Shown here: positions 1 through 5,356 of the stretch, piece by piece | Position numbering within the stretch: position 1 is the stretch's first letter | How the letters are laid out: each line of letters opens with the position of its first letter | From: Oscillospiraceae bacterium | GTDB lineage: Bacteria; Bacillota; Clostridia; Oscillospirales; Oscillospiraceae | Direction: 5' to 3' | DNA: 6,718 nucleotides | Assembly: GCA_017480395.1 (NCBI GenBank) | Contig: JAFVAS010000232.1 | Location: forward strand, 1-6,718 | The notes under the pieces: model-generated | The model's database searches: none | What the model was told of the DNA's origin: nothing | What the model saw: only the letters and a program-made list of their open reading frames with translations | Program-made: the position numbers and the translations under genes

Positions 1-619
1 TGATCACAGCGACCTTGGAGTAGTCAAACTTGTAAATCACCGCGTCCATAACCACCGTCGCCACATAGAGCACCGCGCCGCAGTAGAGCACGTTTGCCAC
101 GGAACGGAAGGTGATGCCCGTCAACAGCACCACCACCGCGTCAAAGGTAAAGGAGATCGCGCCGATGGGGGCGTTGCGGAAGCGGAGCTTGAGCAGCCGG
201 ACGACGATGTCGGAGCCGCCGGAGGAGGCCCCGGAGAGATAGACCAGCCCCATCCCCGCCCCGGTGAGCAGTCCGCCGTAGACGCTGCCCAGCAGCGGCT
301 CGCTGGGAACGGTGGGCAGCAGGGCAAAGAGGTCGATCAACAGCGACATGGCCACCGCCCCCACCAGGGAGCCGACAAAAAAGCGCCTGCCGATCTTCAT
401 TCCGCCCAGAAGAAAGAGCGGGATGTTGGCCAGAAGTGTCCAGAGGCCCACAGTGCCCAGTCCCGTCAGCCGCACCACGATCTGGGCCAGGCCGGACAGG
501 CCGCCGGCATTGATGCTGTGGGGCACAAGAAAGAGGTCAAACCCCAGGGCGAAGATCGCACAGCCCAGGATCAGCTGCGCCAGCATCAGACCCCACTCTT
601 TGATCAACGTCTTATTCAT
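1..619 (-). CDS. YitT-family integral membrane protein (N-terminal part, cut by window edge)
   Basis: This is the first 206 residues of a polytopic membrane protein of the YitT family (membrane domain plus C-terminal DUF2179). The frame is open to base 1, so the 3' end lies outside the window. Hydrophobic segments lie at about residues 10-33, 55-73, 80-102, 110-130, 152-170 and 175-194. Family hallmarks are visible: P33 followed by INAGGLSG (36-43) after the first helix, a glycine-rich helix near 111-126, and SSGGSDI (132-138). The last residues (SKVAVI) are where the soluble DUF2179 domain normally begins, so only that domain is missing. The start at 619 is supported by a Shine-Dalgarno-like AGGAAAGGGG (bases 628-637) about 8 nt upstream. 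The gene sits 45 bp behind the hydrolase gene on the same strand with no terminator between, so co-transcription is likely. YitT proteins are widespread in Firmicutes in several paralogues and their transported substrate is generally unknown, so I give no gene symbol. The family call is confident; the function is not. Confidence 0.9.
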   Translation of the reverse strand, partial: MNKTLIKEWGLMLAQLILGCAIFALGFDLFLVPHSINAGGLSGLAQIVVRLTGLGTVGLWTLLANIPLFLLGGMKIGRRFFVGSLVGAVAMSLLIDLFALLPTVPSEPLLGSVYGGLLTGAGMGLVYLSGASSGGSDIVVRLLKLRFRNAPIGAISFTFDAVVVLLTGITFRSVANVLYCGAVLYVATVVMDAVIYKFDYSKVAVI

Positions 620-664
620 TCCGAGTTCCCCTTTCCTGTCGCTTTTGCTCTTTTTCTTTCTATC

Positions 665-1411
665 TTATACCTCCCCCAGCACATAGGGAAGGAAATAACG
701 GATCTGCTTGCGCCACCAGGGCCAGTCGTGGTTGACATCATAGCCCCAGTAGTCGATCCAGGCGTGGACGCCCTTGTCCCGCAGCACGGCGTCCAGACGC
801 CGGGTGCCCTCCAGCAGCGGCTCCTCCCAGGCGCCCTGTCCCACGCAGAAGACGATTCTCCTGCTGTTATACAGGGCAATATAGGGATGGTCATCGGGCA
901 TATTGGCAATGCTGACGCAGGGGTCATTGGCATAGACCACCTCGTCCATGTAGCCGCCGTACATGGCGGCGGTGTCGTAGACGCCGGACAGGCCGATCAC
1001 GCTGTCAAAGATATCCGGGCGGCGGAAGAAGAAGTTGCCCGCGTGATAGGCCCCCATGGAAAAGCCGGTCACCAGCAGATCCTGCCCCGTACCGTTGAGC
1101 TCCCGAATGCGGGGGACAAGCTCCTCCACAATGTAGTTATACCACGCCTCGTGGCGGCGGATGCGGTCATAGGGGTTGCCCTCCAGGTTGGACAGGGTCT
1201 CCCCGTCGATGGTGTCCGCGCAGAAGAGCTGCAGCCGGCCCTGCTCCAGGTAGTCCCCCAGGGTCTCCAGCATCCCAAAGCCCTCCCAGTCAAAAAAGCG
1301 CCCGTTCTGGCAGGGGAAGACCAATACCGGCTTGCCGCCGTGGCCGTAGACGTTGAATTCCATATCCCGCCCCAGGTGGGCGCTGTACTCCTTAAAATAT
1401 TGCTTGTGCAT
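665..1411 (-). CDS. Alpha/beta-hydrolase, putative esterase family (esterase D-like)
   Basis: This 248-residue protein has no signal peptide or membrane segment and is presumably a cytosolic hydrolase of the putative esterase family (PF00756-like). The nucleophile elbow is GFSMG (116-120) with Ser118 as expected nucleophile, preceded by a hydrophobic strand (DLLVT). The catalytic histidine is best placed at His228 in NHDWPWW (227-233), a motif typical of small clostridial esterase-family proteins. VLVFPCQNGRFFDWEG (29-44) is the usual strand-1 and oxyanion region. The acid is unclear: the strand ending FCVGQG (188-193) is not followed by the expected Asp, and Glu196 or Glu197 in AWEE may take its place. 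The start at 1411 is supported by GAGGTG (bases 1421-1426) 9 nt upstream, and there is a good promoter at 1465-1493. The gene is divergent from the ATP-grasp gene and is followed closely by the YitT gene. The substrate cannot be told; an acyl ester or thioester is the family default, and proteins of this type are often annotated only as esterase. Confidence 0.88.
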   Translation of the reverse strand: MHKQYFKEYSAHLGRDMEFNVYGHGGKPVLVFPCQNGRFFDWEGFGMLETLGDYLEQGRLQLFCADTIDGETLSNLEGNPYDRIRRHEAWYNYIVEELVPRIRELNGTGQDLLVTGFSMGAYHAGNFFFRRPDIFDSVIGLSGVYDTAAMYGGYMDEVVYANDPCVSIANMPDDHPYIALYNSRRIVFCVGQGAWEEPLLEGTRRLDAVLRDKGVHAWIDYWGYDVNHDWPWWRKQIRYFLPYVLGEV

Positions 1412-1464
1412 GAGTCAAAACACCTCAAAAAATAAAAATGCGGCGCTTTTTTCGCGCCATAGGT

Positions 1465-1493
1465 ATCATATCATATTTTTCCGCCCGGGGCAA
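1465..1493 (-). promoter_or_regulatory. Sigma-A-type promoter for the hydrolase-yitT unit
   Basis: On the minus strand, TTGCCC (-35, bases 1488-1493) is separated by exactly 17 bp from TATGAT (-10, bases 1465-1470). The predicted start of transcription is near 1458, giving a leader of roughly 47 nt before the hydrolase ATG. The leader would begin with a short GGCGC/GCGCC hairpin (bases 1442-1458) that has a T/A-rich loop. No other minus-strand hexamer pair in the intergenic region is as good. Confidence 0.6.
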
Positions 1494-1518
1494 GGCGGGA
1501 AAGCGGGAGAATTGTGCG

Positions 1519-1557
1519 GAATTATCTTGCATTTTGCGGCGAAATTCGATATAATTC
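1519..1557. repeat. 7-bp inverted repeat bracketing the ATP-grasp promoter (possible operator)
   Basis: GAATTAT (1519-1525) and its exact reverse complement ATAATTC (1551-1557) are separated by 25 bp, with centres 32 bp apart, about three helical turns. The right arm overlaps the -10 hexamer and the left arm lies just upstream of the -35 of the plus-strand promoter. The geometry would suit a repressor contacting both ends of the promoter. The arms are short and AT-rich, so chance is a real alternative. Confidence 0.25.
1527..1555 (+). promoter_or_regulatory. Sigma-A-type promoter for the ATP-grasp gene
   Basis: TTGCAT (-35, bases 1527-1532), a 17-bp spacer, then a perfect TATAAT (-10, bases 1550-1555). 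The predicted start is near 1562, giving a leader of about 33 nt that contains the AAAGGAG ribosome binding site (1579-1585). The divergent hydrolase promoter lies 34 bp away on the other strand, so both units could share a regulator. Confidence 0.75.
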
Positions 1558-1594
1558 AACTCAATAAAGCGTTAAATCAAAGGAGTGTGCGTCT

Positions 1595-2845
1595 ATGAAT
1601 TTCGTCTTTATCTCCCCCAACTTTCCGGAGGCCTTCCGCTGGTTCTGCATCCGCCTGCGGGACAACGGCGTCAACGTCCTCGGCGTCGGCGACGCCAGCT
1701 ATGCCGAGCTGCACCCCGATCTCAAGGGGGCGCTGACCGAGTATTACAAGGTGGGCTCCCTGGAGAACTATGACGAGGTACTGCGTGCCCTGGGCTACTT
1801 CACCGGCCGCTACGGCAAGATGGACTGGGTGGAGAGCAACAACGAGTACTGGCTGGAGCTGGACGCCGCGCTGCGCACCGACTTCAACATCACCACCGGC
1901 CTCAAAAAGGACGAGATTGCCAAATACAAGCGCAAGTCCGCCATGAAGGCCTATTACAGGCAGGCGGGCATCCCCACCGCCCGCTCCCTGCTGGTCACGC
2001 AGGACACCACCCTGGAGCAGATTTTGGCCTTCACCGCCGAGGTGGGCTATCCCGCCGTCGCCAAGCCGGACAACGGTGTGGGCGCCATCGCCACCTACAA
2101 GCTCAAGAGCGACGCCGACGCCGAGGCCTTCTTCGCTGAGAAGCCGGACAACGACTACCTGATGGAGGAATATGTCCCCGGAGCGGTCACCACCTACGAC
2201 GGCGTCTGCAACTCCAAGGGAGAGGTGCTCTTCGCCGCCAGCCACATCACCCGCAACTCCATCATGGACATGGTCAACGAGGGCGTGCCCACCTACTACT
2301 ATGTGGACAAGGATGTCCCCGCCGACGTGGAGCGGGCGGGCAAGGCCACGCTGAAGGCCTTCGGGGTCAAAAGCCGCTGCTTCCACCTGGAGTTCTTCCG
2401 CCTCACCGAGGACAAGCCCGGCCTGGGCAAAACCGGGGATATCGTCGCCCTGGAGGTCAATATGCGCCCCGCCGGAGGGTTTACCCCCGACATGCTGAAT
2501 TTCAGCCAGAGCGCGGACATGTACCAGATCTATGCCGACATGGTGGCCTTTGACGAGGCCCGCCACACCTACGACGGCCCCCACAGCTACTGTGTCTACG
2601 CCGGCCGCCGGGACGAGAACGACTATGTCCTCTCCCTGCCGGAGCTGGAATACGAGTACCGGGACGCGGCCCGGCTCTTCACCCGGATGCCCGACGCCCT
2701 GGCCGGCACCATGGGGAACCAGGTCGCCATCGCCTGCTTCGACACCCTGGATGAGGTGGACGAGTTCGTCCGCCGCGCCTTTGCCCTGGCCCCGCCGCCG
2801 GAGGAGGACGCGGAAGCGGCGGAGACGGAAGCAGCCGCCGACTGA
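1595..2845 (+). CDS. ATP-grasp domain protein (carboxylate-amine ligase-like), substrate unknown
   Basis: This 416-residue cytosolic protein has the ATP-grasp fold. Enzymes of this superfamily use ATP to activate a carboxylate as an acyl phosphate and join it to an amine, thiol or similar acceptor. Residues 1-100 form a pre-ATP-grasp alpha/beta domain (FVFISPNFPEAF at 3-14). The ATP-binding lysine region is AVAKPDNGVGA (154-164, Lys157) with the glycine loop behind it. The hinge is MEEYVPG (190-196). Metal and phosphate residues lie in FHLEFF (263-268, Glu266) and ALEVNMRPAGG (285-295, Glu287, Asn289, Arg291). All main nucleotide-binding positions therefore appear intact. From about 325 a C-terminal lobe follows, ending in a low-complexity Pro/Ala/Glu tail (400-416). 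No biotinyl or second catalytic domain is present, so this is not a full carboxylase. The ATG at 1595 follows AAAGGAG with a 9-nt spacer. The gene is monocistronic: own promoter before it, terminator after it. The closest named enzymes in layout are L-amino-acid ligases and biotin-carboxylase-like proteins, but the acceptor is not predictable. Confidence 0.92.
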   Translation: MNFVFISPNFPEAFRWFCIRLRDNGVNVLGVGDASYAELHPDLKGALTEYYKVGSLENYDEVLRALGYFTGRYGKMDWVESNNEYWLELDAALRTDFNITTGLKKDEIAKYKRKSAMKAYYRQAGIPTARSLLVTQDTTLEQILAFTAEVGYPAVAKPDNGVGAIATYKLKSDADAEAFFAEKPDNDYLMEEYVPGAVTTYDGVCNSKGEVLFAASHITRNSIMDMVNEGVPTYYYVDKDVPADVERAGKATLKAFGVKSRCFHLEFFRLTEDKPGLGKTGDIVALEVNMRPAGGFTPDMLNFSQSADMYQIYADMVAFDEARHTYDGPHSYCVYAGRRDENDYVLSLPELEYEYRDAARLFTRMPDALAGTMGNQVAIACFDTLDEVDEFVRRAFALAPPPEEDAEAAETEAAAD

Positions 2846-2859
2846 TCCACGCATCTTCT

Positions 2860-2894
2860 GACCCGACGCGAGATAAAACGTGTCGGGTCTTTTT
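2860..2894 (+). terminator. Rho-independent terminator after the ATP-grasp gene
   Basis: The 11-bp stem pairs GACCCGACGCG (2860-2870) with CGTGTCGGGTC (2879-2889), with one G-U pair and an 8-nt loop, followed directly by five T (2890-2894) and a further pyrimidine-rich run to about 2905. It starts 15 bp past the stop codon. Confidence 0.92.
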
Positions 2895-2914
2895 CTTCCC
2901 TTTTTCGCAAAGTT

Positions 2915-2946
2915 TTGTCCGTTTCCTTTCTCTAACTGACGGACAA
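2915..2946. repeat. 8-bp perfect inverted repeat in the intergenic region
   Basis: TTGTCCGT (2915-2922) and ACGGACAA (2939-2946) are exact reverse complements 16 bp apart. The right arm runs into an 8-bp palindrome ACAATTGT (2943-2950). No T-tract follows on either strand, so it is not an obvious terminator. It lies about 80 bp upstream of the next promoter, where a distal regulator site could be. The remaining bases from 2951 to 3023 show nothing I can assign. Confidence 0.3.
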
Positions 2947-3023
2947 TTGTGCGATATTTCCCCTCCCGCCCCATCCCGGATTTGTCACGCTCTCCAAATT
3001 ATTCTGTTGTTCAAAATATATGG

Positions 3024-3052
3024 TTGACTTCCCCGGTGCGCCGTGCTACCAT
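3024..3052 (+). promoter_or_regulatory. Promoter for the HPr-like small gene
   Basis: TTGACT (-35, 3024-3029), 17-bp spacer, TACCAT (-10, 3047-3052), with TGC directly before the -10 giving an extended -10 element (TGn). The predicted start near 3059 leaves an approximately 85-nt leader before the ATG at 3144. I see only a weak GGGA/TCCC hairpin (3065-3076) in that leader and no recognisable riboswitch. Confidence 0.65.
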
Positions 3053-3143
3053 TTTGCGAACGCGGGGAATTGTCCCGGTTTCCACTCATCGAAGGGCAAT
3101 CCCGCGCCCAATTCGTCAGAACGCTGCAAGGAGGTAATTACAC

Positions 3144-3377
3144 ATGAAGATCAAAAGTTTGAAGGATGTCACGGCATTCAAGGCAGCGATCGACCAGTGC
3201 ACCGGCGACGTATGGCTGGAGTCCGTCTACGGTGACAAGTACAACCTGAAATCCGAACTGTCCCAGTACATCGCCATGGCTGAGCTGTTGCAGGACAAGA
3301 ACGAAGTGTTGGAGCTCTTCGCGCGCAAAAGCGAGGATGAGGCCATTTTGATGCGCTTTCTCTCCACATTGGATTGA
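3144..3377 (+). CDS. Small HPr-like domain protein lacking the phosphocarrier histidine
   Basis: This 77-residue soluble protein begins 8 nt after a perfect AAGGAGGT (3128-3135) and has its own promoter and terminator, so it is surely a real, well-translated gene. Compared from memory with Bacillus HPr, the order of features agrees. A helix (residues 8-19) is followed by a strand, DVWLE (22-26). YGDKYNLKS (29-37) then matches the HPr segment ending in NLKS, whose serine is Ser46, the HPr kinase site; here it is Ser37. Next come a short helix (38-49), a strand VLELFA (55-60), and DEAILMRFL (65-73) like the closing helix. What is missing is the N-terminal strand and the GIHARPA loop carrying His15; the equivalent position falls near Ser5. 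The protein contains no histidine at all. It therefore cannot carry phosphate in the PTS as HPr does. A regulatory role like that of Crh is one possibility. The sequence around Ser37 (KSELS) differs from the usual KSIMG, so phosphorylation by HPr kinase is uncertain. The fold call is my inference; otherwise the gene is a conserved-looking hypothetical. Confidence 0.85.
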   Translation: MKIKSLKDVTAFKAAIDQCTGDVWLESVYGDKYNLKSELSQYIAMAELLQDKNEVLELFARKSEDEAILMRFLSTLD

Positions 3378-3395
3378 TCCCCCTTCGATCTCTGC

Positions 3396-3423
3396 GGCCG
3401 CAGCCCTGTGCTGCGGCCTTTTT
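3396..3423 (+). terminator. Rho-independent terminator after the HPr-like gene
   Basis: The perfect 8-bp GC-rich stem GGCCGCAG (3396-3403) / CTGCGGCC (3411-3418) has a 7-nt loop and is followed by five T (3419-3423). It begins 18 bp past the stop codon and separates this gene from the ABC exporter operon promoter. Confidence 0.92.
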
Positions 3424-3455
3424 GTCGTTTTCTCCCGCTCTTTTCGCGCTTTTCC

Positions 3456-3484
3456 GTGACAAAGCCGTCCCCATCCGATATAAT
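3456..3484 (+). promoter_or_regulatory. Promoter of the ABC exporter operon
   Basis: GTGACA (-35, 3456-3461; five of six consensus bases), a 17-bp spacer, and a perfect TATAAT (-10, 3479-3484). The predicted start is near 3491, giving a leader of about 33 nt. I see no operator or attenuator in it; a regulator gene is not in the window. Confidence 0.75.
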
Positions 3485-3509
3485 AGTAAATCAGGCAGCA
3501 CACATACGA

Positions 3510-3516
3510 AAGGAGG
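3510..3516 (+). promoter_or_regulatory. Ribosome binding site fixing the start of the first ABC gene
   Basis: AAGGAGG lies 7 nt before the ATG at 3524. The same frame is open back to an ATG at 3374, but that start lies in the previous gene's stop region, upstream of both the terminator and this promoter. The start at 3524 is therefore the right one. Confidence 0.88.
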
Positions 3517-3523
3517 CCGCCAC

Positions 3524-5356
3524 ATGGAACCGAACACGCCGCTTACCCGCAGCGGAATGCTCTTTGGCTTTCTGCGCGGGGCGAAGCGCTATTTTATATT
3601 GGGCATTCTCTTCGCCTGTCTCTCCACCCTGATGGACATGGCACGGCCCAAGATCATTGAATTTACGGTGGATCAGGTGCTGGGCGAGCAGTCGGGCACC
3701 CTGCCCGCCCTGATCGAGGGTTGGATCGACGCCCTGGGCGGCGCCGCCTTCCTGAAGGCCCATCTCTGGATCCCCGCCCTGGCGGTCATCGCCTGCACCC
3801 TGGTGGCGGTGGTGCTCCGCTATTTCTTCCAGATCAACACCGCAAAGGGCGGCGAGACCCTGGTCAAGTCCATGCGGGATCAGCTCTTTGACCACATTCT
3901 GCACCTCAGCTGCGCCTGGCACAGCGAGCACCAGACCGGCGACATCATTCAGCGATGCACCACCGACGTGGAGGAGGTCAAGATGTTCCTGTCGGAACAG
4001 CTGGTCACCCTTCTGAGCATGATCATCACCATTGTCCTGTCTCTGGTGTTCATGCTCCGCATCAGCGTCCCCCTCGCCATGGTGGCGCTGGTCTCCCTTC
4101 CGGTCTTCATCGGCTGCTCCTTCCTCTTTCACCAGAAGATCGGCACCTCCTTCCAGGCCTGTGACGAGGAGGAGGGCGTACTCTCCACCATCGCCCAGGA
4201 GAATCTGACCGGGGTGCGGGTGGTGCGCGCCTTTGGCCGGGAGCGCTCCGAGCAGGAGCGCTTTGCCGCCCAGAACGAGACCGTCACCGACAAGTGGGTG
4301 GTGCTGGGCAAATATCTGGGGATCTTCTGGTCCTCCAACGAGTTTCTGACCGGTGTGATGATGCTGACCATCCTCTGCTGGGGCAGCGTCATGTGCGTGC
4401 GGGGCAGCCTGACGGTGGGCGGACTGCTGGCCGTCATCTCCTACCTGGGCATGTTCATCCGCCCGGTGCGGGGCATGGGGCGTGTGCTCAGCGAGATGAG
4501 CAAGACCGGCGTCTCCATCACCCGTCTGCTGGACATCATGCGTGCCCCGGTGGAGCAGGACGCCCCCGGCGCCGATCAGCCCCCCATGGATCAGGACATC
4601 GTCTTTGACCACGTCAGCTTCGCCTATCCCGGCCAGGAGGAGGTACTGCACGACGTCAGCTTTACCCTCCCGGCGGGCAGGACCCTGGGCATTCTGGGCG
4701 GCACCGGCAGCGGAAAGAGCACCCTGGCCCATCTGCTCTCCCGGCTCTATCCCCTCCCCCCGGAGCACGGCACAATCACCGTCGGCGGACGGGACATTCA
4801 GTCCATGCGGGCCGACTGGGTGCGCCGCAACGTCGGCTTCATCCTGCAGGAGCCCTTTCTGTTCTCCCGCTCTCTGGCGGATAACATCGCCATCACCCGG
4901 CCCGGCCTGAGCGAACGGGAGGTGCGCATGGCCGCTCGGGCCGCCTGTCTGGAGCAGGCGGTGGACGAGTTCCCCCGGGGCTTTGACACCTTTGTGGGTG
5001 AGCGGGGCGTGACCCTCTCCGGCGGGCAGAAGCAGCGCTCCGCCATCGCCCGGACGCTGACCCAGAACACGCCGATCCTGATCTTTGACGACTCCCTCTC
5101 CGCCGTGGACGCCGAGACCGACGCGAAGATCCGACAGAACCTGAAAACCTACATGAGCCGCGCCACCGTGATCCTCATCAGCCACCGGATCACCACCCTC
5201 ATGGCCGCGGATCAGATCATCGTGCTGGAGGACGGTCGCGTCACCCAGCAGGGCACCCACGCGGAGCTGGCCGCCCAGAGCGGCCTCTATCAGACCATAT
5301 GCCGCATTCAGGAGGGAAAGGAGGAGACGGACGATGCCGGAACAGGAACAGAATAA
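3524..5356 (+). CDS. ABC exporter half-transporter, permease-ATPase fusion (degenerate-site subunit)
   Basis: This 610-residue half-transporter has an N-terminal membrane domain fused to one ATPase domain, the layout of MsbA/BmrA-type exporters. Membrane helices lie at about 22-42, 83-103, 158-179, 182-203, 265-290 and 296-316. The ATPase domain runs from about 358: A-loop tyrosine Tyr368 (FAYPG), Walker A GGTGSGKST (392-400), Q-loop Gln442 (ILQEPF), signature LSGGQ (498-502), Walker B ILIFDD (518-523), D-loop SAVD (526-529) and switch His554 (ISHR). The residue after the Walker B aspartate is Asp523, where hydrolytically active sites have Glu. In heterodimeric exporters such as TM287/288 and BmrCD this marks the half that binds ATP without efficient hydrolysis. 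This supports pairing with the product of the next gene, which overlaps it by 23 bp. Export of drugs, lipids or a peptide is possible; the substrate is not readable from the sequence. The family call is very secure. Confidence 0.96.
   Translation: MEPNTPLTRSGMLFGFLRGAKRYFILGILFACLSTLMDMARPKIIEFTVDQVLGEQSGTLPALIEGWIDALGGAAFLKAHLWIPALAVIACTLVAVVLRYFFQINTAKGGETLVKSMRDQLFDHILHLSCAWHSEHQTGDIIQRCTTDVEEVKMFLSEQLVTLLSMIITIVLSLVFMLRISVPLAMVALVSLPVFIGCSFLFHQKIGTSFQACDEEEGVLSTIAQENLTGVRVVRAFGRERSEQERFAAQNETVTDKWVVLGKYLGIFWSSNEFLTGVMMLTILCWGSVMCVRGSLTVGGLLAVISYLGMFIRPVRGMGRVLSEMSKTGVSITRLLDIMRAPVEQDAPGADQPPMDQDIVFDHVSFAYPGQEEVLHDVSFTLPAGRTLGILGGTGSGKSTLAHLLSRLYPLPPEHGTITVGGRDIQSMRADWVRRNVGFILQEPFLFSRSLADNIAITRPGLSEREVRMAARAACLEQAVDEFPRGFDTFVGERGVTLSGGQKQRSAIARTLTQNTPILIFDDSLSAVDAETDAKIRQNLKTYMSRATVILISHRITTLMAADQIIVLEDGRVTQQGTHAELAAQSGLYQTICRIQEGKEETDDAGTGTE
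5317..5324 (+). promoter_or_regulatory. Internal ribosome binding site for the second ABC gene
   Basis: AAAGGAGG, coding for the Gly-Lys-Glu stretch near the C-terminus of the first ABC protein, sits 9 nt before the ATG at 5334. It decides the start of the second gene and implies tightly coupled translation of the two subunits in different frames. Confidence 0.85.

Noticed and set aside
518..1435. A 305-codon plus-strand open frame opposite the hydrolase and the start of the YitT gene
   Set aside because: It spans two real minus-strand genes and their spacer. Its product has no recognisable motif and the start has no ribosome binding site.
1442..1458. GGCGC/GCGCC hairpin with a T-rich loop, considered as a terminator or riboswitch
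   Set aside because: The stem is only 5 bp, the T-run is in the loop rather than after the stem, and it lies at the predicted start of the hydrolase transcript. At most it is a small 5' leader hairpin.
1577..2974. A 465-codon minus-strand open frame opposite the ATP-grasp gene
   Set aside because: It is a GC-driven shadow: it has a low-complexity Val/Gly/His-rich product, covers the terminator and lies opposite a gene with clear motifs, promoter and ribosome binding site.
3059..3143. Possible riboswitch or attenuator in the leader of the HPr-like gene
   Set aside because: Only a weak 4-bp hairpin can be formed by eye, and no known conserved riboswitch core was recognised.
3374..3523. An N-terminal extension of 50 residues on the first ABC protein
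   Set aside because: It would start at the stop codon of the previous gene and be translated through that gene's terminator and the ABC promoter. The ATG at 3524 has an ideal ribosome binding site and matches the usual half-transporter length.
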